The notes under the pieces: generated by a model
What the model was told of the DNA's origin: nothing
What the model saw: only the letters and a program-made list of their open reading frames with translations
Databases searched by the model: none
Position numbers and translations under genes: made by a program
In this document: piece after piece, positions 28,989 to 42,823 of the stretch
Layout of the letters: each line of letters begins with the position of its first letter
Position numbering within the stretch: position 1 is the first letter of the stretch
Source of the DNA: Blastocystis sp. Blastoise
Taxonomy: Eukaryota; Sar; Bigyra; Opalinata; Blastocystidae
NCBI GenBank assembly: GCA_039096225.1
Contig: JBBPEB010000028.1
Coordinates: 1 to 64,000 of the forward strand
Length of the DNA stretch: 64,000 bases
Direction: 5' to 3'

Positions 28989-29989
28989 ATGAGTAATATA
29001 TTTATAGTAAGTGGAGTGAATGCAGATTATTTGAAGCCTATTTTCTCGGCATTCAAAGTGAAGAGTGTAACATTTTGTGGAGTAAAATGTGCTCTTCTCA
29101 CTTTAGCTAATGAAGCTGTAACACATATTGATAATCCTGAAGATTGGACATTATCTGAATATAAAGATAAGTATATATATATATATTGTTTTGCTATTTA
29201 TTATTTTTCTATCTTTAGAACTGTTCAAAAGAAGGTATTCACTTACTGGACATTTACTATGTCTAAAGATATAATCGTTTCTACAATGATGAGATACCTT
29301 GAACATGTATTTGTAAATTGGATTGGTGTTGAGAAAGGGGCTGAGTATTTTAGAGGTATTTCAATATTCTACTTATTTTAAACTTATTGAGTATACTCAA
29401 TAACATTTTCTTTTTTTTTCACTTGTCATTCTCACACTTATATATATATAGATGTTCGTAAAGAAGTCAAATTACGAAATGTTCAACGATTTAATCTTTC
29501 AGTATCTTGTGAAATGTTTTGGGTTTCGTTAAGAAATAATTTCTTTGGACATTTAGCTAATTTGGTAGTTGATGAACTCTGTTTAATTTTTATATATTTC
29601 AAAAATATTAGAAAGATTGCTGTATCTATATATATTATTATGAAAATCATTATTATTAACACTTACTATACTTATAGAAACGATATGGAAAATTATTAAC
29701 AGATAGTTCAAAAGAAGAAGAAGAATTCTTGGTTGAAAATAGAGAAAACGAGTTGACTGCTCTTAAAAAGAACTTTAATTGGTCTGTATGTTCATTTAAT
29801 TATATAAATATAATATCTAATTCTATATATATATATTCTTGCTTTATTTAGACTTTGAAATATTTCTTAATTTGCAGTTCTTCTGTTTTTGCTGAAGCTC
29901 TTGGTGCTTTCATTGGAACATATATGTATCCTAAAGGTGGTCCATGGTTTCTGACTATTCTTGGTGGTAATATAATGTATATGATATAA
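28989..29989 (+). CDS. Unknown protein with C-terminal membrane segments
   Basis: A multi-exon gene starting MSNIFIVSGVNADYLKPIFS. Exons run 'ALLTLANEAVTHIDNPEDW', 'TVQKKVFTYWTFTMSKDIIV', 'VRKEVKLRNVQRFNLSVSCE', 'KRYGKLLTDSSKEEEEFLVE', and finally 'TLKYFLICSSSVFAEALGAF' with 'GTYMYPKGGPWFLTILGG'. The last exon holds one or two hydrophobic segments with glycines. I do not recognise the family. About 220 residues. The exon join before 'KRYGKLL' probably uses a GTAGTT donor. The start lies 24 bp beyond repeat element 2, so transcription must begin in or next to that element. Confidence 0.65.
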
Positions 29990-30279
29990 AAAAAATTAAA
30001 TTATTAGCATTCTCTGTTAGATTTGTAATATCTCTGAGTTTAGTTAAGCTTTTATTTTAAAAAAGTCACATTATTTCTAAAATACACATAAATATAAGGC
30101 AAATAATATTAAAAAAACGGACGCTGCCAATTTTTCTTGATAAACTAAATAATACGAAAATTATGATTTAAAGAAAAAATTCACCATTTCCTCTATAAAA
30201 AACGTGGAAATCTCTTTTGGTTTTATTCTTTTTAAAATGATTTATCATTTTTATCTATTGTTATTTTAGTTTATATATC

Positions 30280-30922
30280 ATGGCAATCGTTGATAAGACA
30301 TTTTTCTTGCTATTACTACCTGTAGCAGTATATATAGTTGCTTGGAGCTCTCAATTAGGTATAGTTTCACTTATCATAAATTTTTCTTATTATTTTGTCT
30401 TATTATAGCTTCAATGCTTTCTCAGGTTTACAAGTAAGATATAAATATGATTTATTGAACTATTTTATCTAGGAATGGGTCTCGCCATTTTTTATTTTTA
30501 ACTGAATTTAGTAAAACTCTATCTGCAAATATCGAACCAATTTATATTGAAAATATTACTAAGACACATCTTATAAAACAATTCTTTAATGAACATTTTG
30601 AGTTTCTTCAATATAAACAACGAGTTGTTCATTCACCGATTTTGAATGTTTCTGAATGTATTTTCTTTCTTATATATAAATATTTTATTTTAGTGAATTA
30701 CGAGCAAACTCAGAATTATGTAAAATTATTACTTTCTGAAAAGAATGATATTAAGCCTTTGATTCCTACGAAGAGTTATATTAATTTTAGAAGCTCCTCA
30801 TGGTATTTGTTATAGTATTATTTGAATATATATATACTTTTTAGGGAAAAACAATATCGAAAAGTTGTTAACGAAGTTTATCATGGATATACTAAAGTGT
30901 ATATTATATATTATATATTATA

Positions 30923-30954
<32 letters not shown>

Positions 30955-31618
30955 TTATGATTATTATTGTTATTATTATTATATTTATGATTATTATAAT
31001 ATATAGAGAATCATCACCTTATACAATTCTATTTAAAGAGTATATTTTATTGTTTTATAATTTTTATTATGAATACTATATATATAGTGATGGTATATCT
31101 CAAATATATAGTACAGAATCATTTGGATTCGTTACAAATGTCTGTTACGATGCTAACAAACGAGCCGTTATCTTTCATGATGACGCTGAAGAGCACGTGA
31201 CGAAATTCCTTCAAAGTAAACGAATGGATAAATATTTTTATTGTAAGTATTATCTTTTTTTTGTTTATATTATGTTTGTTATGTTTTTTTATTATTATAT
31301 TTATTATTTTGTTATCATTATTATTATATTTATATATATTCGATATATAATATAGATAATAGTGTTATTGTAAAGAAAGAGCCTCTTGTGAAGGATGCTC
31401 TATTTATTAATGATATGGGTATATATATATACTATATTATAGTCTATTTATATTCTATTTATATTATTATGTTCTATATTATTATGTTTTATATTATGTG
31501 TATCTATTATATATAGGGTTTATGGTGACACACCCTCGTCAGGTGCGTCAAGTGTTCCACTTTTTAGAAGCGAATTCACTTGTTCTGGATATAGCTACAA
31601 GACCTTTTCTCTATCCTC

Positions 31619-31654
<36 letters not shown>

Positions 31655-32674
31655 ATTATTATTATATTATTATATATATATATAGGTAGATAAGTATTAT
31701 ATAGTTGATTTCCGTTCCAATTGGGATTATCGTTGGTCCAGTAAATTGAAAGATCTCCTCATTGAGGCTTTCCCGCCACGATTTCGCCCGCAATTCTTTG
31801 ATAAAGATTCTATTAAGGCTGCTTATCCAAGTAATATCTTTTGTGCTAAAGGAATGGTATATATATATATATTCATATAAAATAATAACCAATTGTTTTT
31901 TTTTATTATCTTTATAATTAATATATAATAATAATATATAATAATCAAATATATAATGATAATAATATATAGTCTTTCATTTCTCGTTGGCAGAAGGATA
32001 ACTCCGGTATATATATAGGGAGTTACTTAGCAAGTGAAGTTCTACGTGCAACGTTATATCGACGTATCCATATATCACATGCTGATAAATTTGAAGATGT
32101 AACGGATTCTAAACGTATCTATTATTAATATTATTATTATTATAATTATTATTATTATTATAATTATAATTATAATTATATAGGATTAGATATATTGATA
32201 ATAGTTCGTCGTAACAAACGTATTTTATTAAATTCGAACGAAATACACTCCGCTATCAATCAAACACTCAATGGAAAACATAATATTCGATCGATGTCTC
32301 TTGAGTTATTCACTCCATTTGAACAAATGAAGGTATTTTCTCAAAGTGATATTATTATTGGTCCTCACGGTGCTGGGTTCTCTAATATTATATTTTGTGA
32401 ACCTTATACTGCTATTATCGAATTAATGCCTTTTGGATGGGGTGAAAGATGCTATAAAGAAATGACAGAAAATGTAAATTGCTATTATCGTCGATTTACT
32501 TCGGAAGATAATTCACCTCCCCCAGAATGTATTTCCTTTGGGCCTGAAAGCCGAGAATGCAAATGGTTTGGAATTCGAGATAAAAACTTTAAAATGAAAC
32601 CTGAACCGATTGTAACGGCTGTGGAGCATCTATTGCCTACTGTGGCCAGACTCAAATATGCTCTCTTATTATAA
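30280..32674 (+). CDS. GT61-family glycosyltransferase (EOGT/DUF563-like), type II membrane protein
   Basis: The N-terminus MAIVDKTFFLLLLPVAVYIV is a signal anchor, as expected for an ER or Golgi enzyme. The C-terminal exon holds the GT61 hallmark 'SDIIIGPHGAGFSNIIFCEP' followed by 'IIELMPFGWGERCY', corresponding to the G-x-H-G-A-G-x-T/S-N block of sugar-nucleotide-binding enzymes. Middle exons include 'ESFGFVTNVCYDANKRAVIF' and 'FFDKDSIKAAYPSNIFCAKG'. Family members transfer GlcNAc or xylose to extracellular or plant-type glycans. The acceptor here is unknown. The first two introns are conventional (GTATAG, GTAAGA); later ones are TA or TTA rich. The region 'SNAPLK'-type catalytic details cannot be checked by eye. 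The C-terminus has no retention signal I can see. Confidence 0.85.
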
Positions 32675-33638
32675 GAGATATATTGATTATATATTATTAT
32701 AATATTTATTATATATTTATTAAATATTTATTATAATATTTATTATATATGTATTACAGTATTTATTATAATATCTATTATAATATCAATTATAAAATAT
32801 AATATATTCATCCTTCTATTCATTCTATATTTTTATTTCTTTATATATATGTATACTATTTACTATAATATACCTACAATATCATCGATTTCCTCTTTCT
32901 TTATGTTCTTTCATGTATATATTTAAATATTCTAGATATATATATTTATATAGACTATTTAAATAGTATTATATATTTGTTATATCGTTTTCTATTTATA
33001 TATCCAATTGCTATTTTTATAATATAAATACATATATATTATATTATTATTATAGGAGACATGCTTTTATTTCCTTTATACATATCATTCTATTTCTATA
33101 TATATATCTATATATATATATATACTTATACTTCAATCTATTATTTAATATCTCTTTCAACCGTTTTATAATACAACATTGTCTCTTTATGTGTGCATAA
33201 CACATGATATTTATTTACATTTATAATATTATTGTTCTTATTACACTACATTTCCAAGAATCATATTTATGTTTCTATGTTTTAATCTATAGATGCATAT
33301 AATATATATTTTTGTTTTTTTTTAAGGAATTGTTACATTGGATTATATATATATTCTCAAGTAACGTTTTAAACGATTTCATGTATTAATACAAAACTAC
33401 AATGTTTCATGACACAATTCATGCTATAAATATGATTTATTATATTAGTATATCAATATGTGTGATAAATGAATGATTTAGAATTATTATACGTGATACA
33501 TATCTATATCAATAACAAAATAAAATAGTAGACAAAACTAGCAGTTAATGAGAGACTATAATAAATTATGATACTCACAAATCATATATATATTGTTAAA
33601 GGCAATTTAAGAGCAATAAAAAATAATAGTTATTTTAT
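32675..33638. other. AT-rich intergenic DNA
   Basis: Nearly 1 kb between the convergent ends of the GT61 gene and the phosphatase-like gene. It is dominated by short 'tattataatat' repeats (32690-32800) and TA runs. No gene is supported. Confidence 0.6.
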
Positions 33639-34615
33639 TTAATTACAGACAAAAGGAGAGCAATTTCCGCAGTCTTGAATTCTAGTTTTACCGATAGCAT
33701 TTAAATATTCACAATACCATTGAGCATGAATTTGTTTATCATATTCAATATGTCTCTTGGGAACATCTTCATCCCATTTCATGGCTTCAGTGAAATTCCA
33801 ACCTTGGAATTGCATAACATAAGAAGCAGAAACTTCACCAACACGATCGCAACCACATTCACAATGCCAGAAAACAACATAAGGTTTTTCATGAGGAGTA
33901 TCAATAAAAGTACGAATCATAGTAAAATATAAAGGTAAATTATCTTTCATAGCAAATTTTGGTAATTGAAGAGCAATCTTTTTAACATCTTCAGGAGAAT
34001 AATCACGAGGTTGAGTGTGACTACAATTCTCCTATATATAATAGAATTTATAATATATTTTTATACAGTATAAATTATATAGTTTGTTTTATATATTAAA
34101 TAAATAAATAAATGAATAAACATACAACAGGTATACCAGCAAACTTACAACCTTCTTGAATTTCATTAAGGTGTAAACCATGAATAGGCCAATTAATAAG
34201 ACGACCTAAAGTAGGATGAGCTTCAAAGAATGTTCTTTCGAGATCAACATCAGAACGTTCACTAGTTAAAAGAGAAATATCGATAATGTAATAATCTTCA
34301 GGAAGAACGACACCATGTTCAGCAGCAACTTTAGGGAACCATTCACGAATACCTTCGTAAGCATAAGCCTAAATAATATAAATAATATAATACTAACAAG
34401 AATCAAATAATAATAATAAAAAATGAGTTTTATAAAACTACTCTAATAATAAAAAATGAAAAATAAATGCTTACGGTATCATTAAACTTGGGCATACCCA
34501 TTCTAAATAAGTAGTTTCCAGCAGGAGTAGCTTCAAGGAAACGAATATGAGTATGATCAAAAGTGTCAGCTAAGCAAAGAGCGAGGAGAGCTAAGAAAAC
34601 AAAACAACTCTTCAT
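33639..34615 (-). CDS. Secreted PTP-like (HCX5R) protein
   Basis: Three exons give about 275 residues with a clear signal peptide, MKSCFVFLALLALCLA-DT. The last exon has 'PYVVFWHCECGCDRVGEVSA', which fits the protein tyrosine phosphatase loop H-C-x5-R, followed by 'SYVMQFQGWNFTEAMKWDED' and 'WYCEYLNAIGK'. An earlier exon reads 'EDYYIIDISLLTSERSDVDL' and 'LGRLINWPIHGLHLNEIQEG'. The cysteine-rich loop (three Cys in the motif) and a Cys-rich C-terminus 'DCGNCSPFVCN' suggest disulphides in a secreted or lysosomal protein. Related 'HCEAG-DRTGE' proteins occur in other protists, from memory. The first intron starts GTAAGC. Whether it is an active phosphatase or binds sugars or lipids cannot be told from sequence. 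Confidence 0.8.
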
Positions 34616-35314
34616 TTTCTAAACAAACTACAAAGCAAGCAAAAAAACAAAGAAAATCTGAATAAGTTGAAGAAAACAAAAATACACAAAAAAAAATATA
34701 TCAGATGAAATGACACCATTGCGTCATCGTCTTTCTTTATAAAAATGGATTATTGGTATATAATTGGTCGAAGTAATCATAATAACCATGAATTCAATAA
34801 AAAATAAAGAGAATAAACTAAAATATTCATGAATCGGTTTAGGATGAATGACGATTTAATAATCATTAGAAATAGAGAAGAATGATTAGCTAATAATTTT
34901 GAGATACTCAGAAAATAGGGAAACTGAGATAAAAAAGAAATCTCAACATTGTTTTTGAATCTGGTTTTTGTTTTTATATTGATGTGTTTCCTGACATGGA
35001 TATAATTATATATTCTCATAGAAGATTCATTTTTTAAATAAAAGAGTCTAGGAGATTCTTTGATAAATTAATTCATGCATTTTTTTTGTGGTTTTTGCTT
35101 TTTTAATTATTATTAATCTTCATAAACTAATAATTATTGTGAATAAAAAAAATTGGGCTGCTTGCTTTACATGCCATCAAAGATATCTTTTGAAAATATA
35201 CTTGAAAATAACATTAACAAACAATTGATAAGACGAAATACATACATATATATATAATAAATAGAATAAAAACAAATAAATGTCATAAAATATTATGAAA
35301 TGCAACAGGAGAGT
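34616..35314. other. Intergenic DNA upstream of the phosphatase-like gene
   Basis: About 700 bp of AT-rich DNA, less TA-repetitive than introns. It holds the promoter of the secreted phosphatase-like gene and the 3' flank of EFL1. A short open frame at 34777-35019 looks like chance. Confidence 0.5.
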
Positions 35315-36895
35315 TTACTTGTCATCGGTCATTACAATAATTTCATCAATATCCAAACCTTTTCTAGTTCTAACTTCATCAACAATCTTTCTTGAACGAT
35401 TCTTAGTATTAATCTAAAGAAATAAAATCATTAAATTAGTTATTTGAATAAAAATAAAGGTTATGAAAAAAAAAATATATATATGAATAAAAGATAATCT
35501 AAAGAAATAAAGATCATTAAATATTTATTTGAGTATATAAATATAGGTTATGAAAAACTATATAAAATACCATATCTCCCCATTCTTCGATTTCTTCCTT
35601 TGTCGTAGGTTTATAATAAGGGTTTTCTTCACAAATAGACCATGAGTCAAAGAATAATTGAGGATGATTCACCGCTCCTGAAGTTTCTCTTCTTAAATCA
35701 TCAGCAATACCTATCGACTCAATCTCTGGAATCAAACAAGTTATAGTGAAAATGTCAGTACCTACAGAAATAAAGAATCTTTAGTTATAGTACTGTAATG
35801 GTAATTATTATAGAATTATTCTTTATTATAAAATAATCATTCTTTATTATGAAATAATTCTTTATTATTCATCGCTATTGATTGTTATTCAATAATTTTT
35901 AATAATGTTATAATAAATATATATAAATAATAATAATAATCACTATATATATATATATATACCTTCCCATATATCTTCATCGATAACTTTTCCCTTTCTC
36001 TTTCCAATAACAGTATATAATTTACCAAGTTGATTTGTATTACACTTTATATATATATATATGTAAAAAAAAAGAAATAAATGATACATATTAAAAACAA
36101 TTATATATATATATATATATATATACCTGTAAAATACATTTATATAGAGGTTCTACAATTCTCATAGGACCTCGACGACATACATTTCTGAATATATTCT
36201 TAAAAGAAATCAGCATAAGTCCAAGAGGACAACGACGGAATAATCGCGATAATACATATTTCTTTATAGATACAGCTGAAAGTTGCTGAATACTCAATTC
36301 AATCATTTCATCTGTTTCAAGAATTTTAAAATTCGAATTTTCTTCTTCTTCATCATCATCTTCATTGTTATTCTTTCCTTTTTTCATATTATTAGTATCT
36401 TTCTTCTGTCCATTCTCATCGTAAAGTGCATTATATATATCTGTATACTTATTAATATATTCCTTAGATATATATATATCATTGATAATATAAAGTACAC
36501 CCCATTCCGGTTCATCTACTAAGGGACCTATAGAATTAGGAGAATAGGTAATAGAATTAGGAGAATAATAATAGAATAAATAGGTATTATAATAATAGAA
36601 TAAGTAGAATAGGTTATAGAATAAGTAGAATAATAATAGAATAGTAATAATAAAATAGTAATAATAGAATAATAATAATTGAATAGTAATAATAAAATAC
36701 CATTTTCAACAGCTGTTTTCCATCCATAAGTAATGGCTTTGTCATATGTGGATAATAATAGATTTCTTACTTCTCTTGAAGATAACGTTTCATGAATAGT
36801 CTCATCACCATCATCTTCTTCTTCCTCCTCCTCCTCTTCAATATCATCATCATCCTCTTCTTCATCCTCCTCCTCCTCCTCCTCCTCTTCATCAT

Positions 36896-36937
<42 letters not shown>

Positions 36938-39226
36938 GCTCCTTCTCCTCATCACTATGATTATCTTCTAAGAGTATTTCAACTGGACTTAAAGAACTGT
37001 CTTCTTTAATTCTTTCTAATTCCCCGTGATTATCTTCCTCTTCACTTTCTTCTTCTTTCAGTGGTAAAGGAGTATCAATAATGTTCTTATCCCCGTGATT
37101 ATCATCATTTATATGATCATAAGGCTCACATTTACGGTCAATATATCGATTTATATACATATTCCATTGATCCGTAAATGTAAACACATAATCAGAATCC
37201 TTTATATTATTCACTAATATACAATTACCCAAATTCTGAGGACCAAACGCAATAATCCTGGGAATATAAGGCACTAAATAATCATAAGAACGGAACTCTT
37301 TTAATATCATCTTCAATATATTATATATTTCACTTGTTGGCTTTTTATTTTCAGTTATATATGTATATATTTCATCATATTGCTTTTGATATTGATTAAT
37401 AAGATTACATAAAGTAGCAGGTAACGAAAGGAGACTTGTCTATATATATAGTAATATATATATATATATATAGTAATATATATAATCCATACTATTCTTT
37501 ATATATATATATAGAACATACCTTAAAATATATATTCTTATTATATATATATGTAGGGAGCTTCCCCTCTGTTGTGGGGGTCAGAACTGTCTCCTTTAAC
37601 TCTATAAGGGGAGGTGACATCTATATATAATATATAATATATAATATATAATATATAATATATAATATATAATCAACATTAGAGAGTATATAATATAATA
37701 ATATAAATATAAATATATCTATATGTACTTGAATATCAATTCCAGAAAGTTCTTTTAGATTATATAGGCACGTGCTCAAATGTAACTCACCCAATCCGTA
37801 TAATATATACTCACCAGTTTTTTCTTTTTGAATATCTATGCTCAAATCAGTTTCTTTAAGTAAATGAATTCCCTTCAGAAATGCGTCCATTTCCGCGGGA
37901 TTTTTGGGTTCAATAGCGACTTTAACAATCGGATCACATTGAAACTTCATATTTGTAAGAGGCATACATAAATAATCAGTACATAAAGTACCATATTTAT
38001 GAATATATCCATCAAGACCACTAATAGCAACAATATTTCCCGCGGGGGAAGACGTTATAGGAACCAATTCTCGACCCATAGGAAGATAAAGTTGAATCGG
38101 AGACTCAATCTTTTGATAGCCAGTTGGATTCTCTACAAGTGGATTGTATTGATTAGGGATACTATATAAGTCCATTCCCGTGGTTATAACTCCAGAATAA
38201 ACACGAGCCAAATAAATACAAATATCATCATTTCGATCTCCTTCATATTGTTGGATATCTTGTCCCTTTACGTGATATACTTTACCAATATACAGTAAAC
38301 AAGGAGATGCTATAAATAATCGCGGGAATAGACAGAAATAAAATGAGAATAGTATATAATTCTATATATAATAATTAATTATATTAATATACTATTTTCA
38401 TTATTGCACGTGATAAACTGGGAATACAAATAAATGAGTCGTTGTGGAAGTGACTGCGCAAATGAGAATGAATTCTTATTGGTCAAAAGAGTATGCTCGT
38501 CATCAGCAGATGGTACCGGGGTTGAAGTTGGCGGTAAAATAGTAATTTTATTAAGAATATCATCAGGTAATACATATTTATATTTATATTGTTGCGATTC
38601 CCGCGGGGATGGACATTTATGAACAAGCATACCAAGAGTTGCTTTATAGAGAGGAAACCATTGACTCATAATAGCCTTTATAAGGACATCAGATTCAGAG
38701 ACTTGAACAACTTTTCGTGTAACCTTAATTCCAAGAATATCAAGCATTCCCATGATTTTATCGACATTTCTAGTTTCAGCATAGCATTGTTTATATAGCA
38801 TATAAATAGGTTTTAATATATTTTGAACAAATATATTTGAATGAGAAGTATTATTAGAGAGAGGAACGAATTGTTGTTTCTTTGTGCTATAGCCATAATT
38901 ACCCCATAAATAGGGGGTATATAAAGATTCTATAGAGATAGACGATGCAGAATCGAGATTTCCCGCGGGGATAGACAGATCTAATGGAAGTGACTTTTCA
39001 AGATAAGGAACAAATTGAGATAAAGAAAAACACCATCCTATATATATATATATAACTAATGAATACTAGAATAGAATAGAAATAGAATAATATAATGACT
39101 AGAATATTGTAATAATTAAAGTAATAATATTATATAAATATACCTTGATAAGCAGAGGCAAACAGAACATTTCCTTTTTCCGGTGAGAACATATAATTCA
39201 TTTCTTCCGTCTCATCAATATCAATA

Positions 39227-39279
<53 letters not shown>

Positions 39280-40065
39280 CTCAGTAGATATAAGTAGAAT
39301 CATATGTTGACGAAGAAGAAAAAAAATTATAATTATGAAAAAAAAATATAATAATAAATATATAATAATAAACATATATAATAAACATATATACATTATC
39401 TTTACTATGTTTCATTAAATAAGCTTTATATATAGAACTTTGAGCAGCATTAAGTTGACCTATTAAATTTGATAAATGTGTATATCTATATATATATATA
39501 TATATAAAACATATATATGTATATACATATCATCTGGGCTTTGTTTTAGTTCTAAGAAGAGACGATCAATTTTATTTAATATAACAATACACTGAACACC
39601 TTCATCCCATGCTTGCTGAAGTACAGCGATAGTTCGTGTACAAACACCTTCAATAACATCAACTATCAAGAATGCAGCATCACATAATCGGACAGCTGCA
39701 GCAACATCACTTGAAAAATCAATATGTCCAGGAGAATCAATCAGATTTATAATATAAGGTTTCTTTTTGGTTTCCTCTTTCTTTTCTCCATCATGATTAA
39801 TTACTACTTGACAATCAACATCTTCATAGAATAATGTTATTGAGCTTGACTTCATAGTGATTCCACGCTCTTGTTCTTGTTCTAGACTATCCATATAACG
39901 TATTTGACCTGCAAGACGATTTGAAATGATACCATTAGAGGATATCAATCCATCGGCTAATGTTGTCTTTCCATGATCAACATGGGCTAGAATACAAATG
40001 TTCCTGATATTATCAGGATTCATTTGAATCTTCTGAATAACTTGTAGTGGAACATAACGAGACAT
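35315..40065 (-). CDS. EFL1: EFL1 (Ria1), GTPase releasing eIF6 from 60S subunits
   Basis: An EF-2-like GTPase that, with SBDS, evicts eIF6 in late 60S maturation. The start [20 protein letters not shown] leads to G1 'AHVDHGKTT', G2 'ERGITMKSS', G3 '[12 protein letters not shown]' and G4 'NKID'. Later exons give '[16 protein letters not shown]', 'GYIHKYGTL', '[16 protein letters not shown]', '[15 protein letters not shown]' and '[14 protein letters not shown]'. The C-terminus '[20 protein letters not shown]' matches the EFL1 tail. A strongly acidic Asp/Glu insert lies at about 36790-36960, where the DNA is a GAT/GAG repeat; it precedes the C-terminal '[16 protein letters not shown]'. Introns are of TA type. 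The gene faces the P5A ATPase across about 400 bp. Confidence 0.94.
36540..36700. repeat. Imperfect 'aataatagaata' repeats in an EFL1 intron
   Basis: Short units such as 'aggagaataggtaatagaat' and 'agaataataatagaatagta' recur with small changes. It is intronic; flanking exons continue the EFL1 frame. Confidence 0.7.
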
Positions 40066-40472
40066 TTCTCACTTGTCTTTATCAAAAATAAAAAAAATTC
40101 AAAACACAAAAAACCAGAAATTTTCTACACAAAAAAGAATCAGTTTTCTGTTTTTCAATAAGGACAGCGTTCGCCACGAAAACTCTACTGGGATACAAAA
40201 CTCCCAGAAGAGTCATTTTTAAGTGTACATCTAGCGGCTGGAGGCGTAGGATAAAAACCTTCTGGGGTAGAGTTTTCGTCATGGGTAGCCTTATGGCGAA
40301 CCCCGGTATATAAAAGAATTCATTAGAATACTTATTCCCCAGAAATAACTCTAAAGAAACTATTCAAGAAAAGGAATTCTATATAGAAATTGAACTTCTA
40401 AATTCATTATTCTACATAATTCTTTGGAAATATTCTTATTTTTTGTCATTAGTTATATTTGTCAAAGATAAT
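40066..40472. promoter_or_regulatory. Divergent promoter with an inverted repeat (EFL1 / P5A ATPase)
   Basis: This gap separates two divergent starts. It contains an interrupted palindrome: GTTCGCCA (40169-40176) and CGAAAACTCTAC (40177-40188) on the left pair with GTAGAGTTTTCG (40267-40278) and TGGCGAAC (40294-40301) on the right. Inner arms 'ctcccagaag' and 'cttctgggg' also pair. The region is clearly richer in GC than its surroundings. It may be a small MITE-like element or a shared regulatory site. Confidence 0.55.
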
Positions 40473-42775
40473 ATGGTGTATAGTTCGCACCCGTCTATAA
40501 AACAGTTGACACTGTTAAAGAAGATCGATCCTTTACATGCCAAAAATGGTCTTCGAATTCTTCCTCTTTATCTTGTTCCTATGTTCCTCTATCTCTGTGT
40601 TGATGATCTCGCTGGATACATTGCATTTGGATTCTTGCTTTTCTTTCATGCAATGAGTTTTTGTTTCTCTCTTTGGTTTGTGAAAGTGAACTCCTTTATC
40701 AACTATATTCCTGTATTTCATTTAAACAAGAATTAAATAAATGGCTTTTATTATTTATTATTGATATATATAGGTCAAAGAATTGAGTGATGCACAGTTC
40801 ATTCTCGTTGAAACAAATCCTAATTGTGGATCTAATGAAATTGTCCCTCTTGAAAGAGGAAATGTATGAATATGACACTATTTATATATTTTAAAAATAA
40901 TAATTATAGATTGCTCGAAATTTAGAGTGTAAAGGAGATCTTGGAATATATACTGTTCCTGAATATTTCTTTAAATTTCAGTGTTTATTATTTGTTACTG
41001 TTGCTACAAATAATGGTGTTTATTCCTTTGAGCGTATTGAATTTCCTGAGAAGTTACCTTTGCGTAAGTATATGAGTAATAAAGGTTTGAATTTTAAAAG
41101 TTATGATTTATCGAAAACAAAATATGGCTTTAATTCTATTGATATTCCTGTACCTAAATATTGGGACTTGATAGTTCAACACATTACAGCTCCATTCTTC
41201 TTATTTCAAGTATATATATAATAGTATTTTATGATTTTTATGATTATGTTCTTTCTTATATTATTTTATTATTTTTTATATTATTTTATTATATTATATC
41301 TTATTCTCTTTATTATATTATTTTCTTATGTTATTTTCTTATATTCTATATGTATATAATGTTACTATTATATATATACATATAATATATATATAGGTAT
41401 TTTCCGTATTGTTATGGTCACTGGATGATTCCTTCGTCTATTCCTTATTTACTTTATTTATGTTATATTTCATGGAGAGTCAACTGGTCAACCAACGAAT
41501 TACTTCAGTGAAACAACTTCGTGAAATGAGAACTAAACCTGCTTCTATATTTGTACTTAGAGATGTATATATATATATAATGATATTAGTATCAATGATT
41601 ATTATTTACCTAATTAAAGGAATATATTATGATTATTATATATATAATGATATAGTATCAGTGATTATTAGTTTCCTTATAAAGGAGTATATAATAATAA
41701 TACTAATTATATATATATAGAATCAATGGAGATGTATAAATAGTGAATACCTTGTTCCTGGAGACCTTGTCAGCATCAGCTCGAAACCATTAGATAGAAA
41801 AACAGAGTATATATATATTATAATAATAATTATTATAAACATTATAATAATAAATATTATAATATATAAACAAACATAATAATACTTATTATAGAGATTC
41901 AATTTCTCCTTGTGATATCTTGTTATTGGAAGGCACGTGCGTCGTTAATGAAGCCGTTTTAACAGGTGAGTCCGTCCCTCATTCAAAGCAAGGATTATTA
42001 ACAACATATAACGAAGAGATGTCAAATGAATTATTAGGTATTGATATAGATAATGATAAACATAAGAGAAATATGATCTTTGGAGGTACTAAGATTATTA
42101 CACATCAAATTGACCCATTCAGAGAATCGCGGGGATTATTGAAAAGTATTCCTAAAGCTCCTAATGATGGCTGTTTTGGATATGTTGTAAGAACTGGTAT
42201 ATATATATATATAACTTATATCTATTAATATTCTATATATATATATATATAATATCTATTTCCCGCTGAATCTAGGTTATTATACTTCTCAGGGAGATAT
42301 GATGCGCCAAATGCTTTATAGTAACGATAAGATGTCTGCAAACAACAAGGAATCTTTCTATTTCATTCTTTGTCTTCTTATATTCGCTGTAATCGCGGGA
42401 ATTTACGTTCTTCGCCATGGATATAATGATCCTCGTCGTAATCGTTATAAGTTGGTTCTTCATTGTATTATGATTATTACTAATGTTGTTCCTCCTGAAT
42501 TACCCCTCGAATTATCCTTTGCTGTTAATACTTCTCTTATTCAATTGGTCAAATTAGGCGTTTATTGTACGGAACCCTTCAGAATACCCTTTGCAGGAAA
42601 GATTAAAGTATATATATATATATGTATTTGTTACTCTCTATAATACTTGTTTATTCATTTATTTATGTAATAATATATATATATATATATTATTTATTAT
42701 ATATATTCTATAGACTCTTTTCTTCGATAAAACTGGAACACTCACGAGTGACCGTCTGAAAATGAAAGGAGTTCT

Positions 42776-42823
<48 letters not shown>

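Noticed and set aside
40443-40475. Start of the P5A ATPase at 40443
   Set aside because: That position is TTG; the first ATG of the frame is at 40473 and fits a eukaryotic start.
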